64,000 nt of DNA from Pleodorina starrii (GCA_030267565.1 BRXU01000002.1:8313001-8377000), one strand, 5' to 3'. Numbered from the stretch's first letter, positions 33,144-46,800 are shown. Numbers and translations: made by a program. The notes: generated by a model not told the origin, from the letters alone.

Positions 33144-36100
33144 ATGCCGCAGCCTGGTTGTCCCAGCGGACGTCTGGGCATACTCACTGTGGTTCTGCTG
33201 GTAGCAGCATCGTTCTTCAGGGCCATTTATGCAGCCCACTTTCGTGCCGGCATAATCGAATACGCGCTTAGTAACACACGCCCCGGCATGTTGGAGGTCA
33301 CCGTGACAACCAGCTGGAGGTATGAGATAGTTAATGGCGATGTATGTATGTATGTATGTATGTATGTATGTATGTATGTATGTATGTATGTATGTATGTA
33401 TGTATGTATGTATGTATGTATGTATGTATGTATGTATGTATGTATGTATGTATGTATGTATGTATGTATGTATGTATGTATGTATGTATGTATGGCACTG
33501 TAATAATAGTTGACTACAGAGGAGCTGCATATATAACAGCTACATAGTGCGATCGTACGACTCGCGATGACACTGCTGTGTCGGAGACGGCGAATATGTG
33601 TGGAACCTAACTCCGCCAGCGACTGTTATCCTTCGATCGCACGGCTACGTCCAAATCGGAGGCATGTACAGCATGACAGTAGCATGATTGCATCTTCCCA
33701 CCCAGTGTAAATGGCACTGCGTGGCCCCCGCCCATATCCCACTCGATTACCAACAGTCTGTAATTATTTTCTGTCTCTAATGAGCTGCCCTCCAAACGTA
33801 GGTCCGACTTGATAGGCGCATTAATGGTCAAGCGATTCCCCTGGCCGGATACTGAGGCAATCGTTGACTACACTGACTTTCCGGGATATTTATTTGACAC
33901 GAACTTAACAAACGTAGTTGGGAGAGGCTGGGACGCCGCTGGCAACGAGTTCGCCACAACCAGGCAAGTACCACAGCAGTACGACACTCAACAGTATTTG
34001 TATACCATTCGAATTCTCTGGGTGGCTGGATATAGACTCCAGTTGCTAAACTGAGACGGGCGCAGTGCGGTGGGACTGCGTTAGGGATGGCCAAGGGCTT
34101 ACCTTATAATTGCTGTCAAGCTCAATGGAGCTTCTGGTGAAGCCGCACGCACGCTGTCAGGCGACTCAAACATGAACTCGACAAGCTACATATATTTCTT
34201 GATCATTTATCATTTCGTTACTGTTTGATGGGTCCTCGATTGCTGGGCGTGCTGGCCAGAGCTAGCGAAACGAAGCGGCTAGGATGGGTTGCAGCTACAC
34301 GCAGCGCCTGGAGCTGCCATTTTGTATCCTAGCCGTAACGGAGTGCATAGTGCTCGATAGCAGATGCTACATTTTCCGGTGAATTCCGTGTTTTGAAATG
34401 AGGGGACATGGGCTTCATCTATCAAATCCCTCTTTCCGCGTGTGCACGCAGGTCAATGGATTACCTTTCGGTACCAACAGATGCATTTGAGATTTTTGCA
34501 ACAGATTGCTGCCGTATAGGGAACCTTGTAGGCTACGGAGACATCAGCAATAAGGACCTCCAGGAACGCTTTCGTTTTGCGACCAGGTACATCCCGGGCA
34601 TGCGGTCGTCCATTGCGACGCAGGCGCCGGCTGTCCTCGTCATCGGCAAGACGTCGTCTCCGATGGCAAGTTGCGCCAATCTCATAGCTCAAGCAGTAAG
34701 GTCAACAGAGCAAAAATGAACGAAATCATGTAATTTCGTTCCCTACCAATCAACGGATCGGAGTGACCTATAAAGTGAAGTCACTGTTTAGCAAAATTAT
34801 TGTGTGCATTGGGGAGGCGACCGGCGTGAGGGGCCACCGTACCTTCTTACTGAACCCATATATAGTGTCGTATCCACCGCCTTGGGGGGAGCGGTGGCGC
34901 CACTTGGAAGAAACCATACATGCTGTCATGTGCGCGAAGATCAGCAGCTGTCCCTGCCGTTCGTGCACGACCTTAGTGCCCTAAGCCAGCAGTCCAGTAG
35001 TCCAGGGTCCCTAACATCGGTAGTTGCAGCGTCGGAGCGCCTTGCTCCCGACAGTTCAGAGACGTTATCGTGGATGCGTGTTTCAACACCGGCGGGGCGC
35101 CCCTATGTTATGCGCCCGGTCTAAGGGGGCTCTTTCGACTTAGTATTGCTGCACGCACACACAGCGCCCTGGGAAATAAGCAGTTCCGGGATGCTGGTCT
35201 GACAGGTCACCCCTGCCCAGCCACCCCCCATACACGATATGCCACCCTCGGTAATTGATGTCCTGGCGGGGGTTATAGCGCGCAGGCAGGTGTGTCTGTC
35301 ATACCGAAACCTCCATGACAGCCTACATTTTCCACTACATCCGTTCTCGGAGGGCTGGAGCCGCGCGATTACGTAGCCCCGTTACTTCCGTTTCACTCAC
35401 GACTCCAAAAAGGCCGCGATGTGCATACAAGGCGGCTTATTACTAATATAACCTATGTCTCAGCACATTTGTGTTTCTTGCCTGGATTGCTGAGCAGGGG
35501 TATGCATACACCTTGGTCCCAGCCGTAAGCACCCATGGAGCCGCAATCCAGTGTGCCATTAACAATGACATTTCATATGTTGAACCGGTGCGTGCGTGAG
35601 CTGCCCAATGATGGGGAATTATTTATCATGGACGATGTATTCCCGCAAGTAGTCAGCGGGTGGAGTTGGGGGGGGGGTTACGTAAATAATTGAGCTCAGT
35701 TAGTTTTCCCTACATTCCTTAATCAAATTTACATTTCCATGCCCAGGGAGAGCTGGAGACATCAGCAGTTGCCGGAGGTTGCCGGTGAGGGCGTTAGCGT
35801 ATGATGCATACATCCAAATACCAGGCGGGCACGCACGGACACACATACCCGCTACGTTGTGCTTGAAAATCTTCACGCATACCTCTGCTTCCTTACCGCT
35901 GCTTCCTTACCTCTATATGCGAGAGGTATAATGTTGTTGGGTGAAACAGTGGGGTTATTGCATGGAATGATGTGACAAATAAACGTGCTCTGCAGCCAGC
36001 AGCAGGGGCAGGTATCGATTCACATAGATGTGTGCGAAACGTTTTTTTGCAGGATACCCCCGGCGCACCGGGCTCAAAATGTATCCATCTGATTCATGTG

Positions 36101-39100
36101 AGCAAAGCTGCTGGCGCTGATTGACCACTCAGTGGTGTTGTGGTAGCTAGGTGGGCCGCTGGAAATGATGTATACTGCTGCTATTCCTCCCCCCTCCCGT
36201 GCACTGCAGACTCGGATGGCGCAACAACAAGTACCCACTTCTATCAATGGTACCGGTCGGTCTCAGGATCTCAGAGCCTTCCACGGGGCACTACACGGAT
36301 ATTACATTTCTGATGGTAGGCTACGATTCCAACCGATTGAGACAGCGTGCGCTACCCGAAATGATACGGCCGGGCCAATGATGCAGCCGTCGGAATGAAC
36401 GAAACAGCTATTTGTTCATTTGTTCATTCACAATATTGCGGCTTTGGGAGCCACATACATTTGTAGCAATATGTATCGATCGGCTGGACAGACTATGCCA
36501 GCAGCAGGACGGCTCGTCCTAGCTGATACGGATCGTACCGGTCCCGTCGGCTCGCGTGCTGCATAACTTCTTCCTGCATCGTCCAAACGTATCCGTATTA
36601 TCTCTTGCCGACGTCGCTGACTTCATCACTAGGGCGAACAATCCTGCTCGGACTGACGTTCCGGGCACGACTCATCCTTCCCCGCCCCTTCATCAGATGT
36701 CAATGAACGGCTCCCGAGCACCGGTGCTTGACTTGGCGGTTGTGACCTCCACCGGTCAGAAGCTGCCGCCCGAGGGTGGTGTTATTTCCGTCGCCATTGG
36801 GACTCCAGTCGAGGTGGGCATGCATGTATGGAACCGTATGCCTTGAGCCGACGGTCCTGTCGCTCACCTATCTGAACATACGTCGTGATACGCCCTGATC
36901 ACACGCCTGCCCTTCTTTTGAACCCTCCCAGCAGGGGGGGGTAAGAAATTTAGTTTCAGACCCCACGCTAAAAATGTTGGCGGGACCCCCCCAGACCACC
37001 CACCCACCCCTGCCGTACCGTACGACGTTGTACGGTTGTCGTAAAAAAGACAAATTAACGCGTTTTTCGCAAACCGCCATTGCAACTAGCGAAATCCTGT
37101 CATTTCGGTCATGAATATTTACTAACGTACGCGAATGCAAGTCAAGAGTGCCTACCGAGAGGTGTTATGTATTTGTTTGTCCACTTCCAAACAAACGACC
37201 AAACCGTTTTATCCCAAAGTCAACTGCACGAAAATAATGTCTCAACATGTCAAATGCATTTCAATCGACAGTAGTCCGGAAAGCGAGCTCGGGAAGTACT
37301 TGGCGGCATCGCTCCATGCCTTCCTGTCTGCGCGCCCTTGCTTGCACGCTGCGCTAGCGTGGTGCCTCTCCAAGTTTGCGTCGTTTATGTTCTCCGGAAG
37401 GAGGGCTCCGCACCCACGGAGGCATGGAACCTTCAAATGCGACACTCTAGCCGGGTTCCCGCAAGCACCACCACCCGCACCCAAAGTATCCTCGTCCTTT
37501 CGGGGCTTCTTATTTACTGAGAAGATGTAGGTTTGTCGTTATCGTCCATAGCCGTCACTCGACATGTGCATGCACAAAGTTCCGACTTAACCCAGTACGC
37601 TATACTGCACCTGATATGCGGAAATGATAGGTATGACATCAAGGACTTGCCTTATGAAGTTAGTATTACATTTTGAGCATTATAGGAAAAGTTTGAAAGG
37701 GTATGGAAGAAAGTCTCCGAGACCCATACCCACCCACCCACCCCCCTGCCGTACAACCAACTTTGACAGGCCATAACTTTTTATACCCAGGTCCAAATTC
37801 ACTTCTGAAAGCATATTTGGACTCCTTATGCAAAATGCTTTCGATTTCGAGCGTGGGGTAGTTTTTTTGATTTCCTGCCCCCCCCCTGCTCCCAGGTGAA
37901 ATTTTGGGCCTCCATTCCTGTTGCTGGAGTCGGCCTAAAGGCCAGCACTCCCTCCTTGCCTGATGGTGCGACGCTGACCTACGAGACCATAAACGAGGCA
38001 GCTAATAAGATACTTGTGACGTTCAAATGGACTCCTCCTCTTAACACTCCGGCTTCTGGAACCGTAATGATAACGTTGACCGATGATACCTTCATTAGCA
38101 CATATATCAGTTTCAGTTTCGACAACGTCGCCCTTCCGCCTGCCCAGCCCTCACCACCACCTTGGCCTCCACCGCGACCTCCGCGCCCTCCACGACCCCC
38201 TCCACCACGTCCACCTGCTTCATCACCTCCTCGGCCGCCTTCACCTCGCCCACGTCCTCCTCGGCCGCCTACGCCTCCGTGGGCTCCGTGGCCCCCTAGA
38301 CCCCCACCCTCGCCCCCAAATCCCCTTCCACCTTGGCCCCCCAGTCCTACTCCGCCTTCGGCCTCCAGTCCCCCTTCACCTGTGCCCCCCAGTCCTACTC
38401 CGCCACCTGCTCCCAGCCCCCCTTCACCTGTGCCACCCAGTCCTGCTCCGTCATTGGTCTCAAGTCCCCCTCCACCTTGGTCCCCCAGTCCTAATCCGTC
38501 ACCTGCCCCCAGGCCCCCTTCACCTGTGCCACCCAGTCCTGCTCCGGCATTGGCCTCAAGTCCCCCTTCACCTGTGCCCCCCAGTCCTAATCCGTCACCT
38601 GCCCCCAGCCCCCCTCCACCTTGGTCCCCCAGTCCTAATCCGCCACCTGCCCCCAGCCCCCCTTCACCTGTGCCACCCAGTCCTGCTCCATCATTGGCCT
38701 CAAGTCCCCCTCCACCTGTGCCCCCCAGTCCTACTCCGCCACCTGCCCCCAGCCCCCCTTCACCTGTGCCCCCCAGTCCTGCTCCATCATTGGCCTCAAG
38801 TCCCCCTCCACCTGTGCCCCCCAGTCCTACTCCGCCACCTGCCCCCAGCCCCCCTTCACCTGTGCCACCCAGTCCTGCTCCATCATTGGCCTCAAGTCCC
38901 CCTCCACCTGTGCCCCCCAGCCCTACTCCCCATTTCGGGCCCAATCCGCCTCAGCCTTTGCCCCCTAATCCTACTCCTCGATTGTCCCCTCGTCCGTCCG
39001 TGGGCCCCAGTTCTCCGCCGCCCTTTGGCCCCAGTCACCTTCCACCTTTGTCCCCCGGTCCATCGCCGCCGATCGATTCCAGTCCCCCTCCACATTTTCC

Positions 39101-39908
39101 CAGCAGTCCGCCTCCACTTCGGGCTCCCAGCCCCCATCCGCCCTTTCCATTTCTCCTGATATCATCCTTACGATCCCAGCCTCCTCCACCTCCAGATCCA
39201 CGGCGAAAGTCATCTTGGCTGCTCATAATTCTTGTGGCTGTAGGCAGCTCATGTGTGGGCTGCTATTGTCTCCTTATTGCCTGCATCTGCTGCTACCGCC
39301 GTCGAAATCACAAGAAGGGCGGTGTTGCCCCCGAAGTTCCAACAAAGGCCCTGCCAAACGCCGACAATCTGCCGGTATCTCCGGAAGCCAGCAAACTGCA
39401 AGCCCAGCCCGACCAGTTACCAACCCCGCGGTCGCTGCTGTCAGCATCACCCGATTCGGCGACGCCGCCGTTATCTCAACGTGTCCGTCCTACCCTCCCG
39501 CCCATTCTTCTTGGCCCTGCATTTGCCCTTCCTACCTCCATTACGACCCAAGCACCGGCAGTGCTCCCTCCGGTCCGTGTCACCGTTCATTATAAGGTAA
39601 CCCCCAGTTCCCGCGTTGCCGCCGCCAAGCTCGGAGCCCCAGCAGACACCACACAAGATAACTCCGCCGACACCGCCGTTACTGATCGGGCCCCCAACGT
39701 AACACCATATACCATTCCTGGTCTGCAAGGCTTGTTGGCTACTTACGCAAGGACTGCCGCCCCGACGCTGGACCAACCAGGCGCCACTTCCGCCGAACGG
39801 GCCCTGTCCTTGGCTGATGGATATTCCAGACAAACGACGGAGATTCAGACTTCCCGCACTGAGAATACGTCCGAGTCGACTCACGTAAGCCCCAGACGGC
39901 GGCCGTGA
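33144..39908 (+). CDS. Array gene C: membrane-anchored protein with the longest SPP shaft, 8 exons, about 971 aa
   Basis: Exons 33144-33319, 33802-33963, 34452-34665, 35498-35587, 35747-35784, 36210-36315, 36697-36813, 37896-39908; in frame. Exon 2 needs a GC donor (AG|GCAAGT). Exon 3 ends at another GC donor (ATG|GCAAGT) or, adding ten codons, at a GT donor after 34695. A signal peptide precedes [13 protein letters not shown]. The head keeps DCCRIG, IQCAIN, GGCR and [13 protein letters not shown]. The Pro-rich shaft is about 340 residues and includes three near-identical 96-bp units (38640-38930). A membrane helix (about 39212-39292, ending LLIACICC) and YRRRNHKK lead to a tail of about 205 residues with [19 protein letters not shown], closely matching gene A. 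Likely a surface protein reaching through the wall. Confidence 0.87.
33340..33494 (+). repeat. (TGTA)n microsatellite in C intron 1
   Basis: About 38 uninterrupted TGTA units just downstream of exon 1. Open frames across it (repeating YVCM or HTYI) are artefacts. Confidence 0.95.
33515..33563 (+). repeat. Short dispersed repeat, copy in C intron 1
   Basis: ACAGAGGAGCTG...ATAACAGCTAC...GTGCGATCGTACGACTC, related to 7155-7200 and 23259-23301. Confidence 0.8.
38640..38930 (+). repeat. 96-bp tandem repeat in the gene C shaft
   Basis: Three nearly identical units at 38640, 38736 and 38832, each encoding 32 residues of the form [20 protein letters not shown]...; more diverged units lie upstream. 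Confidence 0.9.
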
Positions 39909-42900
39909 ATGAAGCGCGCTGCTATCAACCATGCGTCATCCCCATGAGTAAACTTCGTGCCAAGTCCTAGTAATCAGGTTGTCAACGTAATACCCGGAGT
40001 GAGTCCAGCAGGCGCTGCAGGCGACGCTCCTTGACAGAGGCAGGTTTGAGCCGTACAAGCCCGGTGGGCCGCCAATGAACGCAAGGAAATAACCAGCGCA
40101 CAGCACTTACCTGCCATACATTTCATCCGCGTGTCCTTGTATGAAACGAATCGTGGGTATACAGCGATGCACGGGTATGCAACGACGCAGTCACCCGGTA
40201 CTTTTCGGAGAGATGTCTACACATCTTTCCGTCTGTCCGTGCACGCCCCCACTCCACGCATGGAATCCATCCAAACGTGTGTGTTCGGTTAGCGGTCTAC
40301 TGCGGCACGACTTATTGCGGTGTTGCATGAGGGTTTCGCAAACAAGATGTTAATTTATGTGAGATAGGTTTGGAAGTGTGCGCTGCGGCTGGAATTCCAT
40401 CGATGGATTGCTGCATTCTCACTAACACTAGGCAGTCAAATCAGATTATGTAGAGAGAAAAGTGTTTTGTATTAAGAACTGTTGGCATCATACCGTTTGT
40501 GGTTTAATATTCTGGCTCTGAATCTTCATCGCTCGCACGGCAATCGATCTCCAGCGCTGCGCGAACACAGATCATTGTCCCCAACGCCTTGCACGGCATT
40601 CGTAATCTAGCAAACTCGGGCTGCCCTTTCAATGATTTTTCCGATTTGTTGTGTCGGTGCTGATAGACCCGCTGCCGTACTGGCGGCGCATACATGTACG
40701 GTACGGTATGCTTGCAGAGCCGTAGGATTTGAACTATATAGAATCACTGGGATTCCGTAGCGGTATTTTACTATATTACTATATATACATGCATGCCTTT
40801 CGCGTTTTGGCGTGGTATGCATAATAGGGTGGGTCCAGGAGCGTAACGCGCTTACAGCTTATACCTGCTGCTGCCGGAACGTCAATCACTGAAATAAGAC
40901 TGACGTTAGCTGAACGCGAACACTCGGACGGATGGTGCGTCATTCAGGGTGTACTTTAATACAATTGATTCGACTAAAATGCGAGTGAACCTGGGCCATC
41001 GATTCAAGAAAAAACCTTTTTCATAAAGAAGCCTGATGACTAAACAACATCAAGAATCCGTAATACTGGGCATATACTGGACATGGAATGGTTAGCAACG
41101 CGGCCATGGAATGTCGGATGGTACCCACGCATGGGAGCCAGCAGCGGGGCCGGCATCGTGGGTGTCCGAACAAAGTTGCAGGTAAATAAGGATGTAAGTG
41201 ACATTGGTAACGCCGAGAGAGCACATCGCCAGTGATACTGCCAGGGTTAACTAACGGCAGGATGCCTTAGCCACAATCGATTTCAGCCCCAACCAACGCG
41301 GAAGCGTTCAATTCGGCCATATCTGGGGCCATAAACCCGCATTTCGAGGGTTCGGTAAACGTTTTTGCGTGCAGCCTAACCCATCTAGCTACCGAGAATG
41401 TGCCGTGATGGGGTCAAGGAGGGTCGGGCGGTGATCAGAAGGGAGTCAGAAACGTACAGAACCAGCTAGCCATCGCCATCCAAACATGCAGCCAGAATTT
41501 CGGCAGCAAATCAAGAGAAGAACAGCGGCAGCAGCACGTGCACGGTCATTAGTAGCACAACATACATTCAAACGCATGGAGAAACTGGGAGGCCCAAATA
41601 AACACACAAAGGTCACAGTGGCCAGGCGCCCCAGGCTGCAGTCCATCGACCCACATCTTGTGCGAGCGGTGCCCAAACGTAAGCTGTCGCACGAATGAAG
41701 TAACTTTGCGACATGCTGGTGGAATTGACCGTCATCTGCACGCTAATATGGCGTCGAAGAGGCACGTCAATTAGTACAGGTGCTTAGTAAGGCGGGTGTC
41801 GGACCAACACGCACTGCGGTGCGTAATTATTAGGCTGTTGTATCTCACCAAAGAAGGCCAATGGGTGGATGTCAGGGAAGGCCCCATATTCATCCATGAT
41901 ATACTACATAGGCGATCACGGCAACGGTCGCATCACATTTAACCAAGTTCTTACAGGTGGATTAAATGTCTGGTTACCCGCGTTCCTGGCCAACTTGGCA
42001 TGCAATTTCCTGAATCAGGGGCGAACAGTTCTCCCTACCAACCTAAACGAAGGTTCGTTTTGCAGACTCATGACGTGAGCCCTCCCATGGGGGAGTTCAA
42101 GTGACGAGGAGTCGGCCAAACAATAGCATTGCAGTCACCGCTAGTATTGTTGCCACTTTCCGGCCAGTCCCCGCCCCAAATAAAAGTGATTCATCATAAC
42201 CTCTCACCAGCGGATACACAAGCAAGCAGAAGATGACGGACGCATCCCACTTGCAAGCCGATTTCTTGGGGGCGTCGCCTCTGATTGGGAGGGTCAAGTT
42301 GAGGAGGTTGCGCGCGCTAACGCAAAGATAGTTGCGCTTTTCATTCCGGGGTCCTTACGTACGCATGCAATGTTGCTCGCTATGCATGTGTACGAGCGGG
42401 CTTTTGCTTTTGCCAGGTCTCAGGCGTGTACAGGTATGAACCAGAGACGGAGGTGGACGGACTAGCCGGTGATAGCATGCCTGCGTGACCTAAAGGTTTT
42501 CTGAGTGCAACGCTAGAAAACCAAGGTTTTCTGTTAACTCAGAGGAGCTGTGCCCTCATAAGGGCGTTGGTACGGCACATGGTGCCAGTTAAGGAGTCTG
42601 CGAAGGCGTGGAGGAGTGATTTTCGGGTTTTGTAGCTACATAGGGTGGTTGCCGTGAGGCTGTGGGCTTGAAGTCCCTAGCAATAGCTTTCGCGGTAGCC
42701 GGCCCTCATCACCCGGCCTACCTACCGAATGAAGACGGCTTTTCATTGCTTTCAGGTACCCTTTGTGAGTAACGAATGCTGATTTCTCATGAAAAGCGGT
42801 GTTTGATGGCCTTGCCATTAATCATACACCCGCAGGCGTACAATCTTCCACGCTCGACGGGAATAGTTTCGGAGCAAGTTGTTCGTCATTAAACGGCTGA

Positions 42901-43808
42901 CGAGGAGGCAATAACGACATTAATGAAGAAGATTATCGCTACGGGGCATACCAAGTTGACCTTCATCCAACTCCTTAAATGAAAATCAACACGGATTAGC
43001 GGCGGTGGATTAACACGGATTAACATTTTTGTTAATCCGTCCGCCGCCGCCGATTTTGTTTTGTCAATCCGCCGCCGCCGCCGGCGAAATGAAGCGTGTG
43101 ATCATTGTAAGTCAAAGGAGGTTTGGTGCTAGATGCAAAATTTTGCCATCCCAGGCCCTTTCAGGTTCCTGCCTCGGGCCTGATCCGGCTCTCGCATTAG
43201 AACACATTATGACCGAGCCTTTCAGTACACTATATATTGCGGTACTTGCTCGCACGTTTTGTTGCAGCATCGAAATAGTATTGAAAGATAAAACCAAAGT
43301 AAGATTCTGTAACTGCGCTCATATGTACTTGCCATTATTTGCCCTTCCTGGTCGAAGCGGATGGCCCTTCATTTGGTCGGGCAGTCTGGCAGCCGCGTTT
43401 GTTCTATTGGTCGTTGCTTGCAAAGCTGCCGAAAAATGATGTTGAAATGTAGAAGTATGAGATAAAGAACGGTCAGTGTGCATAGCAAATACAGCATTTG
43501 GAGGGGCGGTTAGTTCAAGAATGAAATCAACCGTAACTTTGTTTGGATTGACGGACGGCGGGTGCATGTACGGCGTCTCTTGCTCTAACGGCTTAGTACA
43601 AAGTAAAAGAAAGGTGAGACTGAATTTATAAAAAATATATATTTACAATTGCCGGAGAGCATAGTAGCTGGGGCGCGAGCGCGGCGCTTAAACGTAGCGA
43701 GCGAGCGCTTTGTGGCTGGCAGACGGAACTGGGAACCTCACGCAAAGAGCAGCAGCAGCCTTTGACTGGCCGCGCAGGTCAATCAGGGAGAGCAGGTGAT
43801 AAGAAATA
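39909..43808. other. Intergenic region between C and D; no gene supported
   Basis: Almost 4 kb without an exon of the array family or a recognisable domain. A 136-codon + strand frame (43029-43439) has a hydrophobic end (SGSLAAAFVLLVVACKAA) but atypical composition otherwise and no motif; it is not called. A small inverted pair GGTTTTCT/AGAAAACC lies near 42500. Confidence 0.5.
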
Positions 43809-46800
43809 ATGCATCATCCCAGCGTGCACCGTTGCGGTACCATCGCCCTGGCGTTGGTGTCGGCCGCCCTGCTGTTCTTCGGTGTAAGCGACGCCTCACA
43901 CTTCCGCGCCGGCATCATTGAATACCGAGTCAACACTGCCCGTAATCTGCTGGATGTCATTGTTACAACGAGCTGGGCGTGAGTGATTTGTAGCAGCACG
44001 CAAACAGCGCATCACCATGCCATCAGTTGGTTGCGACAAAGTAGATGGAAAGCATTTTTTTGTCGTGGCACGCAAGCGTACCCGTCTGTTGCGTATGTAC
44101 CGCGGCATTTCACGTATTTTCTCTTGTAAGCGTTTGTTACCGTTTGCGTATCTCAATGTTAGGTCTGTTTCGTCTCCCTGAAACGCGCGCTTTGTACGTG
44201 CGCCTATTGCTTGAAGACCGAACCAGCCTCGCCATTGCCAAATATGGTTACCTACGTCTTTCTTATAATACACCAGTCCATTTTTATCTCATACACCGTA
44301 CACGACCACAATGATCCGCGTATACGTTAACACGGGTAAACCTGTTGATTGCCTCTTCTACATTGATAAACAGGGAATATGATCCCGCAGACTTCTATTC
44401 TTCTGTCGGCAGTTCCGCGGTAGTGACTGACCCCAACAAGAAGATGCTATTCCGAACCGATGTGTCGGCCGTCGTTGGAAATGGCGTTGATTCCTCTGGT
44501 GCCCGTTACACCACCGCAAGGTCGGTTTATGAGGTATCAAAGTAGTTAAATAATCAAAGTGCGTGAGCACGTGCGTGGCGTCGGATGCGTAATAATTCTG
44601 CATGGTTGTTTGCAATTGTTTGTATGTTGCGTGTGACAGGACTGGATGAAGCTAGAACTTCTTGACACAATGCGGCTTTCCCGTGCATCGATTTCGGTAT
44701 ATGCTGTTCTCTGCCGCCAACTCAATCGTTGAGTGGAGAAAGCACAACCAGATTCCTAATAATTTGGTGATGCACCAAATTATATTGAGTGTAGATTTTG
44801 CAACCGGTTCCTTTCCTCGTGCGATGCTATTTACCGCACCACCCAACTCAGTTGCACACCTCGATCGCACGTGTATCATGCTATCATCATATCCATGATG
44901 CACTTTTGGCCCTCACAATTACTAACCAACACGCACGCACACACACGCAGGTCCACCCACACCATCTCGCTCCCCGCCACGGCGATGGAGATCATTGTTT
45001 CAGATTGCTGTCGAGTGGGCGGCTTGGTCGGTGCGTCGAGCCTTGGTTCTTTGGAGTTTTTCCGTTTTTCGACAATGTACGTCCCGGGCGTGCTCGCGTC
45101 CATTTCGACACAGGCGCCTGCCGTTGTCGTCATTAATAAGGCAGCACCCGGGGTAAGCACGTACGTATGCACCAGGTGTTCAAAGTCAGGTGTTGCCATA
45201 AAAACAATCCATGCAGAAAGTCAAGGTAAATCATCAAAAAATAGCCGGTGAAAGAAAGAAAGACAACAGAGTGAAATACGTGTAGAATTCGGGCATGCTT
45301 GCAGATATGGCTGTCATCCGGATGGCTTATGTCGTGTTTACATACCCGGGAATGCTTCGGCCCTGCAGCTGTTAGGTTTATCACGCTTCTCGAAGTGAAC
45401 CCGCCATAGTCGAGTGTGTAGCCGCGCTGTCATCACTTGCAGCCCTTCCGATGTCCTTCAACGTGCGTGGCTTACCGGGGATTTGCATACACAAAAGGGT
45501 GGCTACGTGCTAGAAGTGTGCGGAGCCAGGACCGGCCGTACCCCGAGTCCCCGACCCGGGAACGTGCATCGATGCGACGAGCCATGTCGCACATCAAGTT
45601 ACCCCGTGTGATGAGTGCATCGGAGTTTTGTTTGGGCAACATAATCTATCTGTCTACAGGGGGATAGGGGAAACAAAAGGCAGGAGTCGAAGGCACCAAA
45701 CTCCCTGACGTTTACCAAAATTACAGGTGGCGGGTAAATAACAGCTCACATACGGAGCCAGGTTGATTGGTGCGTGGCCCATCTCGTCTTGTGAGGCCAG
45801 CGACCCGCCACTTACCCGTGCATTTGTCCGTTTAGGCGCGCCGTACAACGGCATAGCAACGATATAATATATAGGAGACCATACGCACGCTTTTACACCC
45901 GCCGTTGTGCATGCGCTCCAATCTGACCGATACGCTCATCACCCGTTTCAACGTCAATTTTCCGGATTCCCAACACAGGCATATGAATACACATTCGTGC
46001 CCTCCATCAGTTCGCATGGCGATGACATCAGCTGTGCCATCAACACTGCCCTTGCCGGCACGGCTCCGGCAAGTTTTATGATTTCCTTTATGGTTTCAGA
46101 TGCCAATATTTCTTGATGTAAGGGAAACGTGATGCAGCCCCTTTCAGCCTCGCTCGAATACTGACGGTGAATCCGTTATTAGCCTATGGCTACGGCAGTT
46201 CATCGATGTTGGTGATCTATCTGTGCGAAGGGGTACCTGTGCATATGACCCACCTTTGCCCTCTACAATATTCAAAATCGCGCTGTTTTTGCCACAGGGT
46301 GAGCTGACGGCAGAGGCTGTACCCGGCGGATGCAGGTGCGCGCGTATGCCTGGGGCGGGTGGGTGCGGGGGGTTGGGGGTTGGGGGTTGGGGGTTGGGGG
46401 GGTTGGGGGGGTTGGGGGGTTGGGGGGGGCAGACGCGGTTCTCCAGGATATACCTTACGGCCCACATGTGGCCCAGAGCCGCATCGTGGTAGGCCAATAT
46501 CTAATTGTTCATCGAATGCAGCATTGATGGATGCTTGTCGTGCCCTCTTAGTATGACGGGCAGGGGCAAATAAGCGGCCTTTCCCGCGTTAACACCGACG
46601 TCGTTGTTCACACGCTGTCTCAGGATCGGCTGGCGCAACGGTGGGTACCCAGTAAGGAGCAAGATACCTGTCGGGCTTCGCATCTCAGAGAACTCCACTG
46701 GCCACTACAACGACATTACTTTCCTCATGGTACGGTAATTCGTGTTGCCCGGTTCTTGCACTCATTGTCCTCCTTACGACGACCATGGGGATGAGTGGTA

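Noticed and set aside
33340..33500. Possible CRISPR-like or tandem-repeat ORF
   Set aside because: A simple TGTA microsatellite without spacers; the ORFs YVCMYVCM and HTYIHTYI are artefacts.
37979..38944. Long Gly-rich minus-strand ORF (321 codons) and similar ones at 48163-48939 and 55072-55350
   Set aside because: These are the complement of SPP-coding exons (CCN repeats read as GGN). The + strand frames fit the family and splice correctly.
38083..39159. His/Leu/Pro-rich + strand ORF (358 codons)
   Set aside because: Frame-shifted reading of the gene C shaft; repeat-driven.
43029..43439. 136-codon + strand ORF with a hydrophobic C-terminus
   Set aside because: No family motif, doubtful start (non-ATG), and no link to the array exon plan.
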